Below, piece after piece: positions 26,521 to 35,386 of a stretch of DNA of 64,000 nucleotides. Position 1 is the first letter of the stretch. Every line of letters starts with the position of its first letter. The DNA is taken from the NCBI GenBank assembly GCA_903859155.1, contig CAIOLO010000127.1, forward strand, positions 99,570 through 163,569, written 5' to 3'. Position numbers and translations under genes: made by a program. The stretch is from an uncultured beta proteobacterium. Its GTDB lineage: Bacteria; Pseudomonadota; Gammaproteobacteria; Burkholderiales; SG8-39. The notes under the pieces were generated by a model. It saw nothing but the letters and a program-made list of their open reading frames with translations. It did not search any database and was not told where the DNA came from.

Positions 26521-27405
26521 ATGGACCGCTGCATTATTGGAAACGTCACGGTCACCAGGATTCCCGAGCGTGAACCGCAGCGCGAGCCAATGTTCAAATT
26601 CTTCCCGGATCTGCCCGAGGAACTCGTGAAAGCCAACGAGCATTGGCTTGCTCCCGATCACTACCATCCGCCTTCCCGCTCGATGCTCCTGCATTTTCAC
26701 AGCTGGCTGCTGCAGACCCCGCATCACAATATCCTGGTGGACACATGCAACGGAAATCACAAACCGCGTCCCGGCCTTGAGATGTCCGATAATTTGAATA
26801 CCCCGTTCATGGAGCGGTTGATGGACGCCGGCGTCGCACCTGAAGATGTCGATTTTGTCATGTGCACGCACCTTCATCCGGATCACGTCGGCTGGAACAC
26901 ACGCCTGGAAAATGGCCGCTGGGTGCCGACATTTCCGAATGCGAAGTACCTCATGTCCAGGATCGAGCACGACATATGGGCCGCGCGCAGCAAAGATGCA
27001 TCCCGTCCGCAGTGGTCGCGCAATGTATACCTCGATAGCGTGCTGCCGGTCGTTGACAACGGTATGGCGGTGATGGTGCAGGGAATCCATGCAGTGGACG
27101 ATTGCTTCACCATCAAACCGGCACCGGGTCACACCGCGGGGACTTGCCGGGCCGATCTGCAATCGGGGGGCTCAGGCGCAGTCTTTTGCGGCGATATGCT
27201 GCATACCCCGCTGCAGGTACCCTATTGGCAGCAGACCAGCCGCACTTGCGAAGACAAACCCCAGGCGGTGAAGAGTCGGCGCGAGTTGCTTGAGGATTGC
27301 GCCGGGTCGCGCGCCATTCTGATGCCGATGCACTTCGGTCCTCCCTATGTCGCGCGCATAAATTCAAGCACAGCCGGGTTTTCGCTGGACTTCACCGGCT
27401 TGTAA
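26521..27405 (+). CDS. Metallo-beta-lactamase-fold hydrolase (AttM/AiiB-like)
   Basis: The 294-residue cytoplasmic-looking protein has no signal peptide. Zinc ligands are CTHLHPDHVGW (HxHxDH, about residues 117-122), His in PAPGHTAG, Asp in FCGDMLHTP and a late His in MPMHFGPPYVARI. The overall layout resembles quorum-quenching lactonases and related MBL hydrolases, but many members act on other esters or thioesters, so lactonase activity is not claimed. It is preceded by AAGGAACATCGCCCCG and followed by a Bug remnant, consistent with a catabolic role for a transported ester or lactone (inference). Confidence 0.88.
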   Translation: MDRCIIGNVTVTRIPEREPQREPMFKFFPDLPEELVKANEHWLAPDHYHPPSRSMLLHFHSWLLQTPHHNILVDTCNGNHKPRPGLEMSDNLNTPFMERLMDAGVAPEDVDFVMCTHLHPDHVGWNTRLENGRWVPTFPNAKYLMSRIEHDIWAARSKDASRPQWSRNVYLDSVLPVVDNGMAVMVQGIHAVDDCFTIKPAPGHTAGTCRADLQSGGSGAVFCGDMLHTPLQVPYWQQTSRTCEDKPQAVKSRRELLEDCAGSRAILMPMHFGPPYVARINSSTAGFSLDFTGL

Positions 27406-27424
27406 ATGGAACCGTTCCCCAAAG

Positions 27425-27680
27425 GAATTGCGGGCAAGCTGTTTTGCTATTGGTGTGCATCTGTTTGCTTGCCGTGGCACCGTTCGCCCACGGTCAACCT
27501 TATCCGGGCAAGCCAATTCGGATGATCGTTTCCTCCCCGCCCGGCGGAGTAACGGATACCTCTGCCCGCGCTCTTGCGAGCGGTCACGCAGGACCGCTCG
27601 GACAACCGATTGTGATCGAGAACCGAGGCGGAGCAAACGACAATATCGGCGGTGAAGCATGCCAACATGAAGCTGATTGA
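27425..27680 (+). pseudogene. Bug/TctC-family N-terminal remnant
   Basis: A signal-peptide-like stretch (LLLVCICLLAVAPFAHG) leads into QPYPGKPIRMIVSSPPGGVT and GQPIVIENRGGANDNIGGE, the normal first 65 residues of a mature Bug protein. The frame then leaves the family and stops at 27678-27680. No start codon of good quality is visible. It abuts the intact Bug gene at 27728. Confidence 0.75.
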
Positions 27681-27727
27681 AGACTAGCGACGGATCTTTT
27701 TTCTACAACAACACGTGGAGGATGTTT

Positions 27728-28705
27728 ATGTTGAAGTCCCGATGCCTGGGTGCTCTGTTGTTTGCGGGTTTGGGCCTTGGTTTCAATTCGATCGCCCTCC
27801 CTCAGACCCCCTACCCTGCAAAGCCGGTGCGCATGCTGGTCGGATTGGCTGCGGGGGGCGGCACTGACCTGGTCGCCCGCATCATCGCACCGAAACTGGC
27901 CGACGCCCTTGGCCAGCCCTTCGTGGTGGAAAACCGGGTCGGCGCCGGCGGTAGCATCGCGGCAGAGTTCGTTGCCAGGTCGGCGCCGGACGGCTACACG
28001 CTTCTGTTTGCGCCGAACGGCCCGATGGTGATCAATCCCACCATGTTCAAACAGATGCCTTTTTCGCCGGTTCGGGATTTCACGCCGGTAGCACTGGCCG
28101 TCACCATCCCACCGCTAATTGCCGTCAATGCCGGTGTACCGGCCAGATCCATCGCTGAGTTGATCGACTTTCTGAAAAAGAACGTGGGCAAGAGCAACTG
28201 CGGCGGTGCTGGACCGACTTTCGAGCTCGCTGCGCGCCTGTTCACGGGCAAGACCGGAACCGAATGCACTTTCGTCCAGTACAAGGGCAGCAATGAGACC
28301 GCGCAGGCGCTCATGAGCGGCGATTTGCAGTTTGCGGTTATCGATACAGGTCCTGTCTTTCCGGCGATCCAAAGCGGAAAAGTGCGCGGGCTCGCTGTAA
28401 CCGGCCCGACACGCGATCCCATTTTTCCCGATTTGCCGAGCGTGGCAGAAGCCGGCTTCCCCGAGCTTGAGATGCGCTGGTGGATGGGGGTATTTGCCCC
28501 GACCGGTACGCCCGCAGCCATCGTGAAGAGGCTCGAATCCGAAATGCTGCGTGTTCTAAAGCAGCCCGAAGTGGTAAAGCAGTTGCGGAACCGTCAGACG
28601 ATGCCCGCCAACATGGGTAGCGAAGAACTGGCCAGGTTCCTCACCAGCGAAATCGCCCGCTGGGACGCGGTCCGCAAAGGAGCCAATATACCGCAGCTCG
28701 ACTAA
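27728..28705 (+). CDS. Bug/TctC-family periplasmic binding protein
   Basis: The product is 325 residues from ATG 27728, chosen over nearby in-frame starts because GTGGAGG ends 6 bases upstream. It has a signal peptide, then QTPYPAKPVRMLVGLAAGGG, ENRVGAGGSIAAE, APDGYTLLFAPNG and VQYKGSN. The Gly-rich motif reads NCGGAGPTFELAARLF, with Phe-Glu in place of His-Leu. It is the first of a run with an amidohydrolase (55 bp gap) and another Bug gene. Confidence 0.92.
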   Translation: MLKSRCLGALLFAGLGLGFNSIALPQTPYPAKPVRMLVGLAAGGGTDLVARIIAPKLADALGQPFVVENRVGAGGSIAAEFVARSAPDGYTLLFAPNGPMVINPTMFKQMPFSPVRDFTPVALAVTIPPLIAVNAGVPARSIAELIDFLKKNVGKSNCGGAGPTFELAARLFTGKTGTECTFVQYKGSNETAQALMSGDLQFAVIDTGPVFPAIQSGKVRGLAVTGPTRDPIFPDLPSVAEAGFPELEMRWWMGVFAPTGTPAAIVKRLESEMLRVLKQPEVVKQLRNRQTMPANMGSEELARFLTSEIARWDAVRKGANIPQLD

Positions 28706-28760
28706 TACCCGTTTGGGTTTGCCCCACCTGCTTTACCTCTCTTTGGCTGGTAAGAAAACC

Positions 28761-29708
28761 ATGACACACCGTATCGACGTTCATCATCACATAGTCCCGC
28801 CCCGCTGGCTTGCTGAAGAAGGCGAGCGTATGTCCGCTACCGCGGTCAATTTCGACATCGTGGCCAAATGGACGCCCGCGATGTCGCTTGAATCCATGGA
28901 TCGCAATGGCGTCGCAACAGCCGTCACGTCCGTGTCGACGGTCATTATCAAACCCGATGAACCTGCTGCGGCGCACAGCCTTGCGCGCGACTGCAATGAG
29001 TTTGCGGCCCGGCTTTCGATCGACCACCCGGGCAGATTCGGCGTTTTTGCGCTGTTGCCGCTGCCTCACGTCAAAGAATGCCTGCGCGAAATAGAATATT
29101 GCGCCGACGTCCTGAAGGTCGATGGATTCAAGCTGCAAACCAGCTACAAGGACACCTGGCTGGGTGATCCTGCTTTTGCTCCGGTGTTCGACGAACTGAA
29201 CCGGCGCAAGGCCGTGGTCTTCGTTCATCCAGGTGCCCCGGACTGCTGCATGAACATGTTGCCCGGTATCCACCCGCCGCTTCTGGAGTATCCGTTCGAT
29301 ACGACCCGCACAATTACCAGCCTGCTTTTCAGTGGGACTTTGTCCCGCTGCCAAAATATTCGTTTTATTTTTTCACATGGAGGTGGCACGATTCCGATGC
29401 TGGCCCATAGGATCGGCACGCTGGCGCAGAAGAACCGCGAACTTTCCGCGCGTTTGCCCGGCGGCGCTATCGCTCAATTGCAGAAGCTGTTTTTTGATGT
29501 TGTCATGGTCACCAACAAGCCGGCCATGAGCGCATTGCTGGCGCTTGCCACCGCATCGAAGCTGCTCTTTGGCAGCGACACGCCCTATCTGCGCATCGAG
29601 GAGACCGCCTCGGAGCTGGCGGGCCTCGGACTGGGAGCGGACGAGCTTCTGGCTATCGAGTGCCAAAACGCGCTTGCCCTGATGCCCTCGCTGGCTCGCC
29701 GAACGTAA
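28761..29708 (+). CDS. Amidohydrolase of the ACMSD/decarboxylase family
   Basis: The product is 315 residues, starting MTHRIDVHHHIVPPRWL. The HxH metal motif, a mid-sequence HPG (VFVHPGAPD), FSHGGGTIP and the metal-binding Asp in LFGSDTPYL together indicate the ACMSD / 6-methylsalicylate-decarboxylase-like branch of the metal-dependent amidohydrolases. These often remove CO2 from aromatic or aminomuconate-type acids, or hydrolyse ring-cleavage products. It sits between two Bug genes on the same strand, so the substrate is plausibly a transported aromatic acid (inference). Decarboxylase versus hydrolase cannot be settled from sequence. Confidence 0.88.
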   Translation: MTHRIDVHHHIVPPRWLAEEGERMSATAVNFDIVAKWTPAMSLESMDRNGVATAVTSVSTVIIKPDEPAAAHSLARDCNEFAARLSIDHPGRFGVFALLPLPHVKECLREIEYCADVLKVDGFKLQTSYKDTWLGDPAFAPVFDELNRRKAVVFVHPGAPDCCMNMLPGIHPPLLEYPFDTTRTITSLLFSGTLSRCQNIRFIFSHGGGTIPMLAHRIGTLAQKNRELSARLPGGAIAQLQKLFFDVVMVTNKPAMSALLALATASKLLFGSDTPYLRIEETASELAGLGLGADELLAIECQNALALMPSLARRT

Positions 29709-29738
29709 GCGGCACAAGACCTGAATGCAAGGAATACC

Positions 29739-30716
29739 ATGCAAAAAATATCTGCCGTTCGTCTGCTTTCAGTTTTAGCAGCGTTTGCAGCTTGCCAGGC
29801 TCTCGCGCAATCGTATCCGGCCAAGCCGATACGGGCGATCATCCCGGAAGCGCCGGGCGGGGTTGCAGACGTCGTGATGCGCGCGACGGCGCAGGAACTG
29901 AGCAAGCGTTTAGGGCAACCGGTTGTCGTGGATAGCCGGGCAGGCGCAAGCGGGATCATTGCCGCCGAGGCGTGCGCAAAGGCGACACCTGACGGCTACA
30001 CTTTATGCGTGCTGAATGCCAACATGGCTTCATTCAACCCGCTGTTCTTCGCGAAGCTCCCGTACAACCCGGACAGGGATTTCGAACCCATAGTCCGCCT
30101 CATCGATCTGACCACCGGGATCATGGTGCCATCGTCCTCCCCGATAAGTTCAGTTGCTGAGCTTCGTACACTGGCAAAGGCGAATCCAGGCTCGCTAAAC
30201 TACGGATCGGTAGGGAACGGCAGTGAGCCGCATCTGTTTCTGGAGTGGCTGAAGCAGCTTTGGGGAACCAACATGGTGCATGTGCCGTACAAGGGCGGGA
30301 TTCCCGTCGCGCAGGCGCTGCTCTCGGGTGAGATCCAGTTTACGCGTCTCGGACTCACGAGCTTCATAGGTCAAATCCGGGGCGGAAAGCTCAAGCTGAT
30401 TGCGGTAGGGGCCGAGCGTTCGGTATTGTTCCCCGATGTACCGACTCTGGCGGAGGTCGGATTAGGCGATTATGCAAAGCTCGGTATTTATCCCTGGTTC
30501 GGTCTGGCCGGTCCGACGGGTATGCCTAAATCGATCATCGGCAGACTCAACGCAGAAATAATTGATATCTACAAGGATCCCAAGTTCAGGGAGATCCTGA
30601 TCAACCAAGGCAGTGTGCCTGCAGCCGGCTCCCCGGAGGAGTTTGCTGCGTTTTTAAAAGCCGACCGGGAGCACTCGGCTGAATTGATCAGGATTGCAAG
30701 GGTTCGGCCTGACTGA
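29739..30716 (+). CDS. Bug/TctC-family periplasmic binding protein
   Basis: The product is 325 residues. The signal peptide ends ACQALA-QSYP, and AAGGA precedes the ATG. It has PEAPGGVADVVMRATAQELS, ATPDGYTLCVLNANM and VPYKGG, with GSVGNGSEPHLFLEWLKQLW in place of the common HL helix. That variant ties it to the Bug at 25016. It follows the amidohydrolase by 30 bp, and they are probably cotranscribed. Confidence 0.93.
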   Translation: MQKISAVRLLSVLAAFAACQALAQSYPAKPIRAIIPEAPGGVADVVMRATAQELSKRLGQPVVVDSRAGASGIIAAEACAKATPDGYTLCVLNANMASFNPLFFAKLPYNPDRDFEPIVRLIDLTTGIMVPSSSPISSVAELRTLAKANPGSLNYGSVGNGSEPHLFLEWLKQLWGTNMVHVPYKGGIPVAQALLSGEIQFTRLGLTSFIGQIRGGKLKLIAVGAERSVLFPDVPTLAEVGLGDYAKLGIYPWFGLAGPTGMPKSIIGRLNAEIIDIYKDPKFREILINQGSVPAAGSPEEFAAFLKADREHSAELIRIARVRPD

Positions 30717-30859
30717 ACCGATAAGTAAAGTTGAACCCATTTCGCGCACACTTTATTGTTGCAGTGAAAATAGTCCAATACGCCAGCAACGAAGCCCCCA
30801 TATCCGCCGGAATTCCGGCAACAGATGGTCGAATTTTTGCACGCAGGCCGCAAGCCGGC

Positions 30860-31335
30860 ACAGCTGGCGCGCGCGTTAGCCACAGTTCCTGGGTCGCAGC
30901 AACGCGCTAAGAAAGCCGTCGATGCGCCAACGCGCGGATTGTTCGGGATAGATTCGGCTACCGTCGGAAGATCGGCAACGACGCCGCTTCCCCGCCGGGT
31001 ATTAAGCGAGGCAATTGCACGCACGCGACCGGCCTTGACCTGGGCCGCAGCGGTGCTCCAACCGTCAATGAGAATATTGATCTCGTTGGCGACGAGAGTA
31101 TTCAACGCGGGCGCGTTGCCCTTATAGGACACCATGATCATTTCGCCCGAATGGGCGCGCAGCAATTCACAACCTACCGTGGGGATTGCCCCCGGGGAGC
31201 CACAACTTACCCTGCCAGGTTTCGCCTTGATTTGCGCGACCAGTTCGGCAACTGTCCGGGGCGAAAAACTCGTACCGGCGAGCAACACCATGGACGAGTT
31301 GGCGATCTGAATAACCGGTGCGAGATCCTTGGGAT
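30860..31335 (-). pseudogene. Bug/TctC-family middle fragment
   Basis: The minus strand reads DLAPVIQIANSSMVLLAGTS, AELVAQIKAKPGRVSCGSPG, MVSYKGNAPALNTL, GRVRAIASLNTRR and DLPTVAESIPN, the centre of a Bug protein. The N-terminal third is missing: the sequence meets the truncated regulator at about 31335. The C-terminal part loses the family frame after 30950. It is decayed and flanked by breakpoints on both sides. Confidence 0.75.
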
Positions 31336-31731
31336 CAGGGCTTGCTGTACACCGACGGCCAGACCGCCACCCTGGCGCTGGCGGCCGGTGCCCTCGGTTA
31401 TGTCAGCAAGGGCAGCGACGCGACGAACCTGATCGATGGCGTGCGCCAGGTCGCGCGTGGACGACGCTACATTTCTCCCGATCTGGTCGACGAGGTGCTG
31501 TCCAATCTCAGCGGCGAAAAGAGCGGCCTGCCGCACGAGCGCCTGTCCCCGCGAGAATTCGCGGTGCTGCGGCTGCTGCTGGACGGCCAGACGGTGACCG
31601 CGGCCTCGGCCAGCCTTGCGCTCAGCCCGAAGACGGTACGCACGCACAAGATCCGCCTGATGCAAAAGCTCAATGTGAAAAGCGACACCGAGCTGATGCG
31701 CTACGCCATGACGCACCACCTGCTGCAGTAG
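31336..31731 (+). pseudogene. NarL/FixJ-type response regulator, 5'-truncated
   Basis: The sequence starts inside the receiver's last third (LAAGALGYVSKGSDATNLID, the usual GAxGYxxK switch region) and continues into a complete LuxR helix-turn-helix: LSPREFAVLRLLLDGQTV, then LSPKTVRTHKIRLMQKLNVK. The phospho-acceptor half is missing, replaced by an antisense Bug fragment. A start could be recruited, giving a DNA-binding-only protein, but truncation is the simpler reading. Confidence 0.75.
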
Positions 31732-31783
31732 CGCCGCAGCGGGCCTGCGGCATCGTGCCGGCGGACATCACCGGTATTCCCCG

Positions 31784-32122
31784 CTACGCGACGCACTCGA
31801 CTGTGTGCTGGTGGATAATGACCAGTTTGTGCGATTCGATCAGCGCGGCAGCTTGTGGCCACGCTCGCGTCATAAAGTCATGGAATTCGCGCATTTTCAT
31901 GTTACCGACGCGAACATGAATGATCCGCGGCGGCGGTTCGGCAAGGATGATGCGATCGGAGAAGTCAGCATCCTTAGAAACGATGACAAAGTTCTGCGCG
32001 CGGGCATGGCTCCATATTTTGCCGTCGGTCCAGCGATCGTCAAGATCGAAGACGTGGGTGAAAGCGGGGCCGCGCCAAAGCTCGAAACGGTACGGCAGGT
32101 TGGCGTCGATCAGAAACCGCAT
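31784..32122 (-). CDS. DUF5615-type PIN-like toxin
   Basis: The 112-residue protein begins MRFLIDANLPYR and has VSKDADFSDR, the acidic residues of Mut7-C/DUF5615 PIN-like nucleases, and a late MREFHDFMTR segment. DUF5615 proteins are usually paired with a DUF433 antitoxin, which is encoded 13 bp upstream (32136-32393). The pair forms a type II toxin-antitoxin module. Toxicity is inferred from family and context. Confidence 0.8.
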   Translation of the reverse strand: MRFLIDANLPYRFELWRGPAFTHVFDLDDRWTDGKIWSHARAQNFVIVSKDADFSDRIILAEPPPRIIHVRVGNMKMREFHDFMTRAWPQAAALIESHKLVIIHQHTVECVA

Positions 32123-32135
32123 CGCGTCCGGACTC

Positions 32136-32393
32136 TCAGGCGGGGCAGGCTACTTTCGCCAAATCGTAGCGGTTGTCCATCAATAGCGCAGCAAATTGCA
32201 GGCAGGCCCTGATATCGTCGGGCTCAAGGCTCGGGTACTGCCTGAGGATCTCCTCCGCGGTTTCTCCGGCGCCGAGGAACTCAAGGATGGTCTGTGCGGC
32301 AATCCGCTTGCCGCGGATAGTGGGTTTGCCGTTACAGACTTCAGGATCGATAGTGATGCGACCGTCGAGAAATACCGCGGGTTCGCTGGCCAT
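32136..32393 (-). CDS. DUF433-type antitoxin
   Basis: The product is about 85 residues from ATG 32393, preceded by AGGAG at 9-base spacing; an ATG at 32414 is also in frame. It has the DUF433 layout: ITIDPEVCNGKPTIRGKRIA, TILEFLGAGETAEEILRQYP and DDIRACLQFAA, an HTH-bearing VapB-like antitoxin. It is the first gene of the pair with the PIN-like toxin downstream. Confidence 0.85.
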   Translation of the reverse strand: MASEPAVFLDGRITIDPEVCNGKPTIRGKRIAAQTILEFLGAGETAEEILRQYPSLEPDDIRACLQFAALLMDNRYDLAKVACPA

Positions 32394-32534
32394 GCTCGTC
32401 GTCTCCTGCTGCATCGTTGAAAGATATTACCCGAAATTCTTCGCCACGGGAGAATCGGGTCCTCGGCCGGGTCACGGGTTCGTCCCCACTTTGCGTTGCT
32501 CGCATCGTGGCCCCACCCGTCCTCCCGTCCCTGC

Positions 32535-32640
32535 AGCCTGACTGCCTCTACCTTGAACTCATCTGCGTACTGCCTTGTTCGGTACAACCTCTTTTTTGCC
32601 CATTGCGGCCTCCGTTCGTCAGAAATTTACCTGCAATCTG
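32535..32640 (-). mobile_element. IS3-family left-end/OrfA fragment
   Basis: The minus strand shows a typical IS3-type start, GACGAACGGAGGCCGCAATG then GGCAAAAAA, followed after a frame slip by YRTRQYADEFKVEAVRL, the standard N-terminus of OrfA transposases. Sequence similarity ends within 30 codons. The rest of the element and its other end are missing. Confidence 0.55.
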
Positions 32641-32673
32641 ATCTACGTGGAATCAAGGCAGGGTCAAGCGGCC

Positions 32674-33756
32674 TCATTCGTTCTTCGAGCCGGAGGCGCG
32701 GATGATGATTCCCCACTTCTCGTACTCGGTGCGGATGTATTCGCGGAATTCACCGGGTGTGGTCGTTTGCAGCTCTACGCCCAGCTTGGTGAAACGCTCC
32801 TGGACCTCGCGCCGGGCGACGCTGCGTGCCCATTCCGCAGCCAGGCGCTCGACGATCTCCTGGGAGGTCCCGGCGCGCGCGCTCATCGCATACCAGGGCG
32901 AGGCTTCGAATCCCGGAATGGTTTCCGCGATGGTCGGCAGGTCCGGCGCCTGGGCAATGCGACGATGTTCGGCGACGGCGATGCCGCGGACTTTTCCCGA
33001 CCGAACTTGCACCAGCGCGGTGGTCGCGGTGTCCAGCATCATGGTCACGGTCCCGCCAAGCAGGTCCAGCGTCGCCGGACCGGTCCCCTTGTAAGGGACG
33101 TGGACCGCCTTGAATCCCACCTGCCGCATGAGCAGTTCCATGGCCAGGTGACCGCTCGATCCAATGCCCTGCGAAGCGTAATTGACGCGTCCGTCCCCCG
33201 CCTTCAGCCACGCCAGCAACTCCGCGAGGTTGCTGGCCGGCACCGACGGATGCACTACGAGCACCAGCGGCACGCTAGCCAGTACGGTGATCGGCGCAAA
33301 AGCGGTGGCGTGGTCGAACGATTGTTTGCGCAGGAACATATTGGTTACATAGGCGCCGTGCGGCGAAACCATCAGCGTATAGCCGTCGGCCGGCGCCGCC
33401 ACCAGCTGCTCGGCGGCCACATCGCCGTTGGCACCCACCCGGGCTTCGACCACGAAGGCACGGCCGAACGCGCGGCCGAATTCGTCCGCGATGGTCCGTG
33501 CCAGCTGGTCCACGGTACCGCCGGCGCCGTGGCTGGTAATGATCCGTATCGGCTTGGCTGGCCAGTTCTGAGCCAGCGCCGGCAATGCGACAAGGAATAG
33601 CAGGGCAGCGCCGATCTGCTTGCAGGCTCGCGCGGAGCTGCTAAACGGATATGCAAACCAATCCGCCACCGCAACCGGGACGATCGGCCGGCGCGCCGCA
33701 ATCCGATGTTTGAGCTTGTCCCGGACGCTTGTCCCGAAAGGCGCACGATAATTCAT
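32674..33756 (-). CDS. Bug/TctC-family periplasmic binding protein with extended N-terminus
   Basis: The product is 360 residues from ATG 33756 (GGAGGAGAAT upstream). About 48 residues, rich in Arg and Lys, precede the hydrophobic export segment IGAALLFLVALPALA-QNWP. That is unusually long for a Bug protein; a later start without a standard codon, or a genuine long leader, are both possible. It has PIRIITSHGAGGTVDQ, PADGYTLMVSPHG, GIGSSGHLAMELL and VPYKGTG. The 280 bp upstream are AT-rich. Confidence 0.9.
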   Translation of the reverse strand: MNYRAPFGTSVRDKLKHRIAARRPIVPVAVADWFAYPFSSSARACKQIGAALLFLVALPALAQNWPAKPIRIITSHGAGGTVDQLARTIADEFGRAFGRAFVVEARVGANGDVAAEQLVAAPADGYTLMVSPHGAYVTNMFLRKQSFDHATAFAPITVLASVPLVLVVHPSVPASNLAELLAWLKAGDGRVNYASQGIGSSGHLAMELLMRQVGFKAVHVPYKGTGPATLDLLGGTVTMMLDTATTALVQVRSGKVRGIAVAEHRRIAQAPDLPTIAETIPGFEASPWYAMSARAGTSQEIVERLAAEWARSVARREVQERFTKLGVELQTTTPGEFREYIRTEYEKWGIIIRASGSKNE

Positions 33757-34040
33757 TGTTCGATTCTCCTCCCCCGGACCGAGCCGCGATCCGGGTGAAA
33801 TTAGAATGAAATTCCAGGAACATCCCAATAATAGAATTAGATATATTTTCTAGAGTACGCCAATACTATGTTTAGTTTTTAAATTTCATATAATTTGTCG
33901 GAGTATAAGTGGCCCATCGCGAAACGTGAACTTCCGGGCCCCGTCACTCCGGCTTCAATCCGATCGCTGTGGTTATCTTACCGACCACGTCGATAGCATC
34001 GGTCAATATCTTCCCCGGCTACACAGGTCATTGCGTTTAG

Positions 34041-34403
34041 TCATGATGATTCGCCTTCGTTTGCAGCCAGAAGTTGGCGCGGCAGATCCATGCTGTCGTG
34101 AAGCAATCGCAGCACGTCGATGACGTGTTTGCCATGAGTAGAATCAACCCGGAACACGACGAAGTGCCGTCCCTTGCGCCCCTTGCGAGCAACATGGAGG
34201 GCATAAATTCCGGGGCCGATATCTTCCCGAAGCCTTGCGCCTATGATGGAAGGGCCGAGCGCGAGATCACGCAAAGCGTTCGATAGCGTTTTCGCATAAG
34301 TCTTTGCCTGGCCCCGGCCGAAGTGCTCGACCGTCCAGCGAAGTATTTCGCGATAGTCCTGCTCGGCTGATGCGGCAAGACGAATCGTCCAGCGCTGGTT
34401 CAC
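34041..34403 (-). CDS. ParE/RelE-type toxin
   Basis: The 120-residue protein has the ParE pattern: WTIRLAASAEQDYREILRWT at the start, GRGQAKTYAKTLSNALRDLA, a conserved PSIIGARLRED loop and FVVFRVDS near the end, with VIDVLRLLHDSMD closing. Such toxins poison gyrase (ParE) or cleave mRNA (RelE). Its ATG overlaps the antitoxin stop by 4 bases (34400-34403), the usual antitoxin-first order. Confidence 0.85.
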   Translation of the reverse strand: MNQRWTIRLAASAEQDYREILRWTVEHFGRGQAKTYAKTLSNALRDLALGPSIIGARLREDIGPGIYALHVARKGRKGRHFVVFRVDSTHGKHVIDVLRLLHDSMDLPRQLLAANEGESS

Positions 34404-34690
34404 GCAGCGCCGATCGCCTCACTAGCCACCGATGAAAGATGCCGGTCAAGTTCATCCGGTGTATCGAAAATACGAGACCTGCCCGCCTTGATGTCGGCCA
34501 TGCCGATGTGTACAGCCTCTTTGAGGGCGGTCAGCCGAGCCGCTTCCTCAGTCTCACGCCGTTCAATCATGCGCAGGCCTTCGCGTAGGACTTCGCTTGC
34601 GTTCTGATAACGGCCCGATGCTACAAGCTCTTCTACAAAGCTCGCCTGATGACTGGTAAGTACGACGTTGCGGGTTGGCACAGCTCGCAT
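34400..34690 (-). CDS. ParD-type antitoxin
   Basis: The product is 96 residues. A ribbon-helix-helix N-terminus (NVVLTSHQASFVEELVASGR) is followed by the classic ParD stretch YQNASEVLREGLRMIERRE and a C-terminal toxin-binding tail. It is the first gene of a type II toxin-antitoxin pair with the ParE-like gene overlapping its stop. Confidence 0.87.
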   Translation of the reverse strand: MRAVPTRNVVLTSHQASFVEELVASGRYQNASEVLREGLRMIERRETEEAARLTALKEAVHIGMADIKAGRSRIFDTPDELDRHLSSVASEAIGAA

Positions 34691-34729
34691 CGGTTCAATA
34701 TTGGATTGGCATATTATGCCATTCTCAAC

Positions 34730-35116
34730 CTACGAACGCAAAATGGCGTTTTCGCTTTCGATCCACGGCGGCGGCCGAGGCCGCGGACGCGCATTCACCA
34801 GACCGGTGGTGGAACTGTAAAACACGGTGTAGCCATCGGGGGCGGCCCTTTTTACCGCCGCCGCTGCAATCGCGCCCCGCGCCCCCGGTCGGTTCTCGAC
34901 CACCACCTGCTGACCGAGGTTGTCGCTCATCCTTCGCGCGACCAGGCGGATCGCGGTGTCGCCGACCGAGCCGACGATGCTCTCGCTCACCACCTGGACG
35001 GGCTTGGCAGGATAATCCTGCGCCATGGAACCTGCGCTGCCAAACACAGCGGTAGCACAGGCGATGCAAAGCGCGAACACATTGGCAGATCGGCTTCGAT
35101 GCAATGAGTTTTTCAT
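34730..35116 (-). pseudogene. Bug/TctC-family N-terminal fragment
   Basis: An intact start and signal peptide (MKNSLHRSRSANVFALCIAC, then GSMA-QDYPAKPVQVV) lead to ENRPGARGAIAAAAV and APDGYTVFYSSTTG. After about 105 residues the frame runs into a Pro/Arg-rich tail and stops at 34730. About two thirds of the gene is missing; its 3' edge adjoins the parDE-like pair. Confidence 0.8.
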
Positions 35117-35386
35117 TGCTGACTCCTTTGCGGTGTCACGATGGCGAATTGGGGCATTATGCGCAAACTCGGCTGAGGAGGATTTTCGAAGGAAGAGATC
35201 TCGAAAACGAAGCCCGTGGAGGGAGCTGAGACCTGTTGTAGCGATGATTGCATTTGCGCAGCTTAGGGTGCCGCCCGAACCCGGTTGGCATGCCGCGATG
35301 CCAAGCTCCGCACGAAACAGTTCTCACCGAGTGGCGATGGCACGTATATAGTTCCAAGCTTGTGGTACGCGGAAAGGCTACATTCC

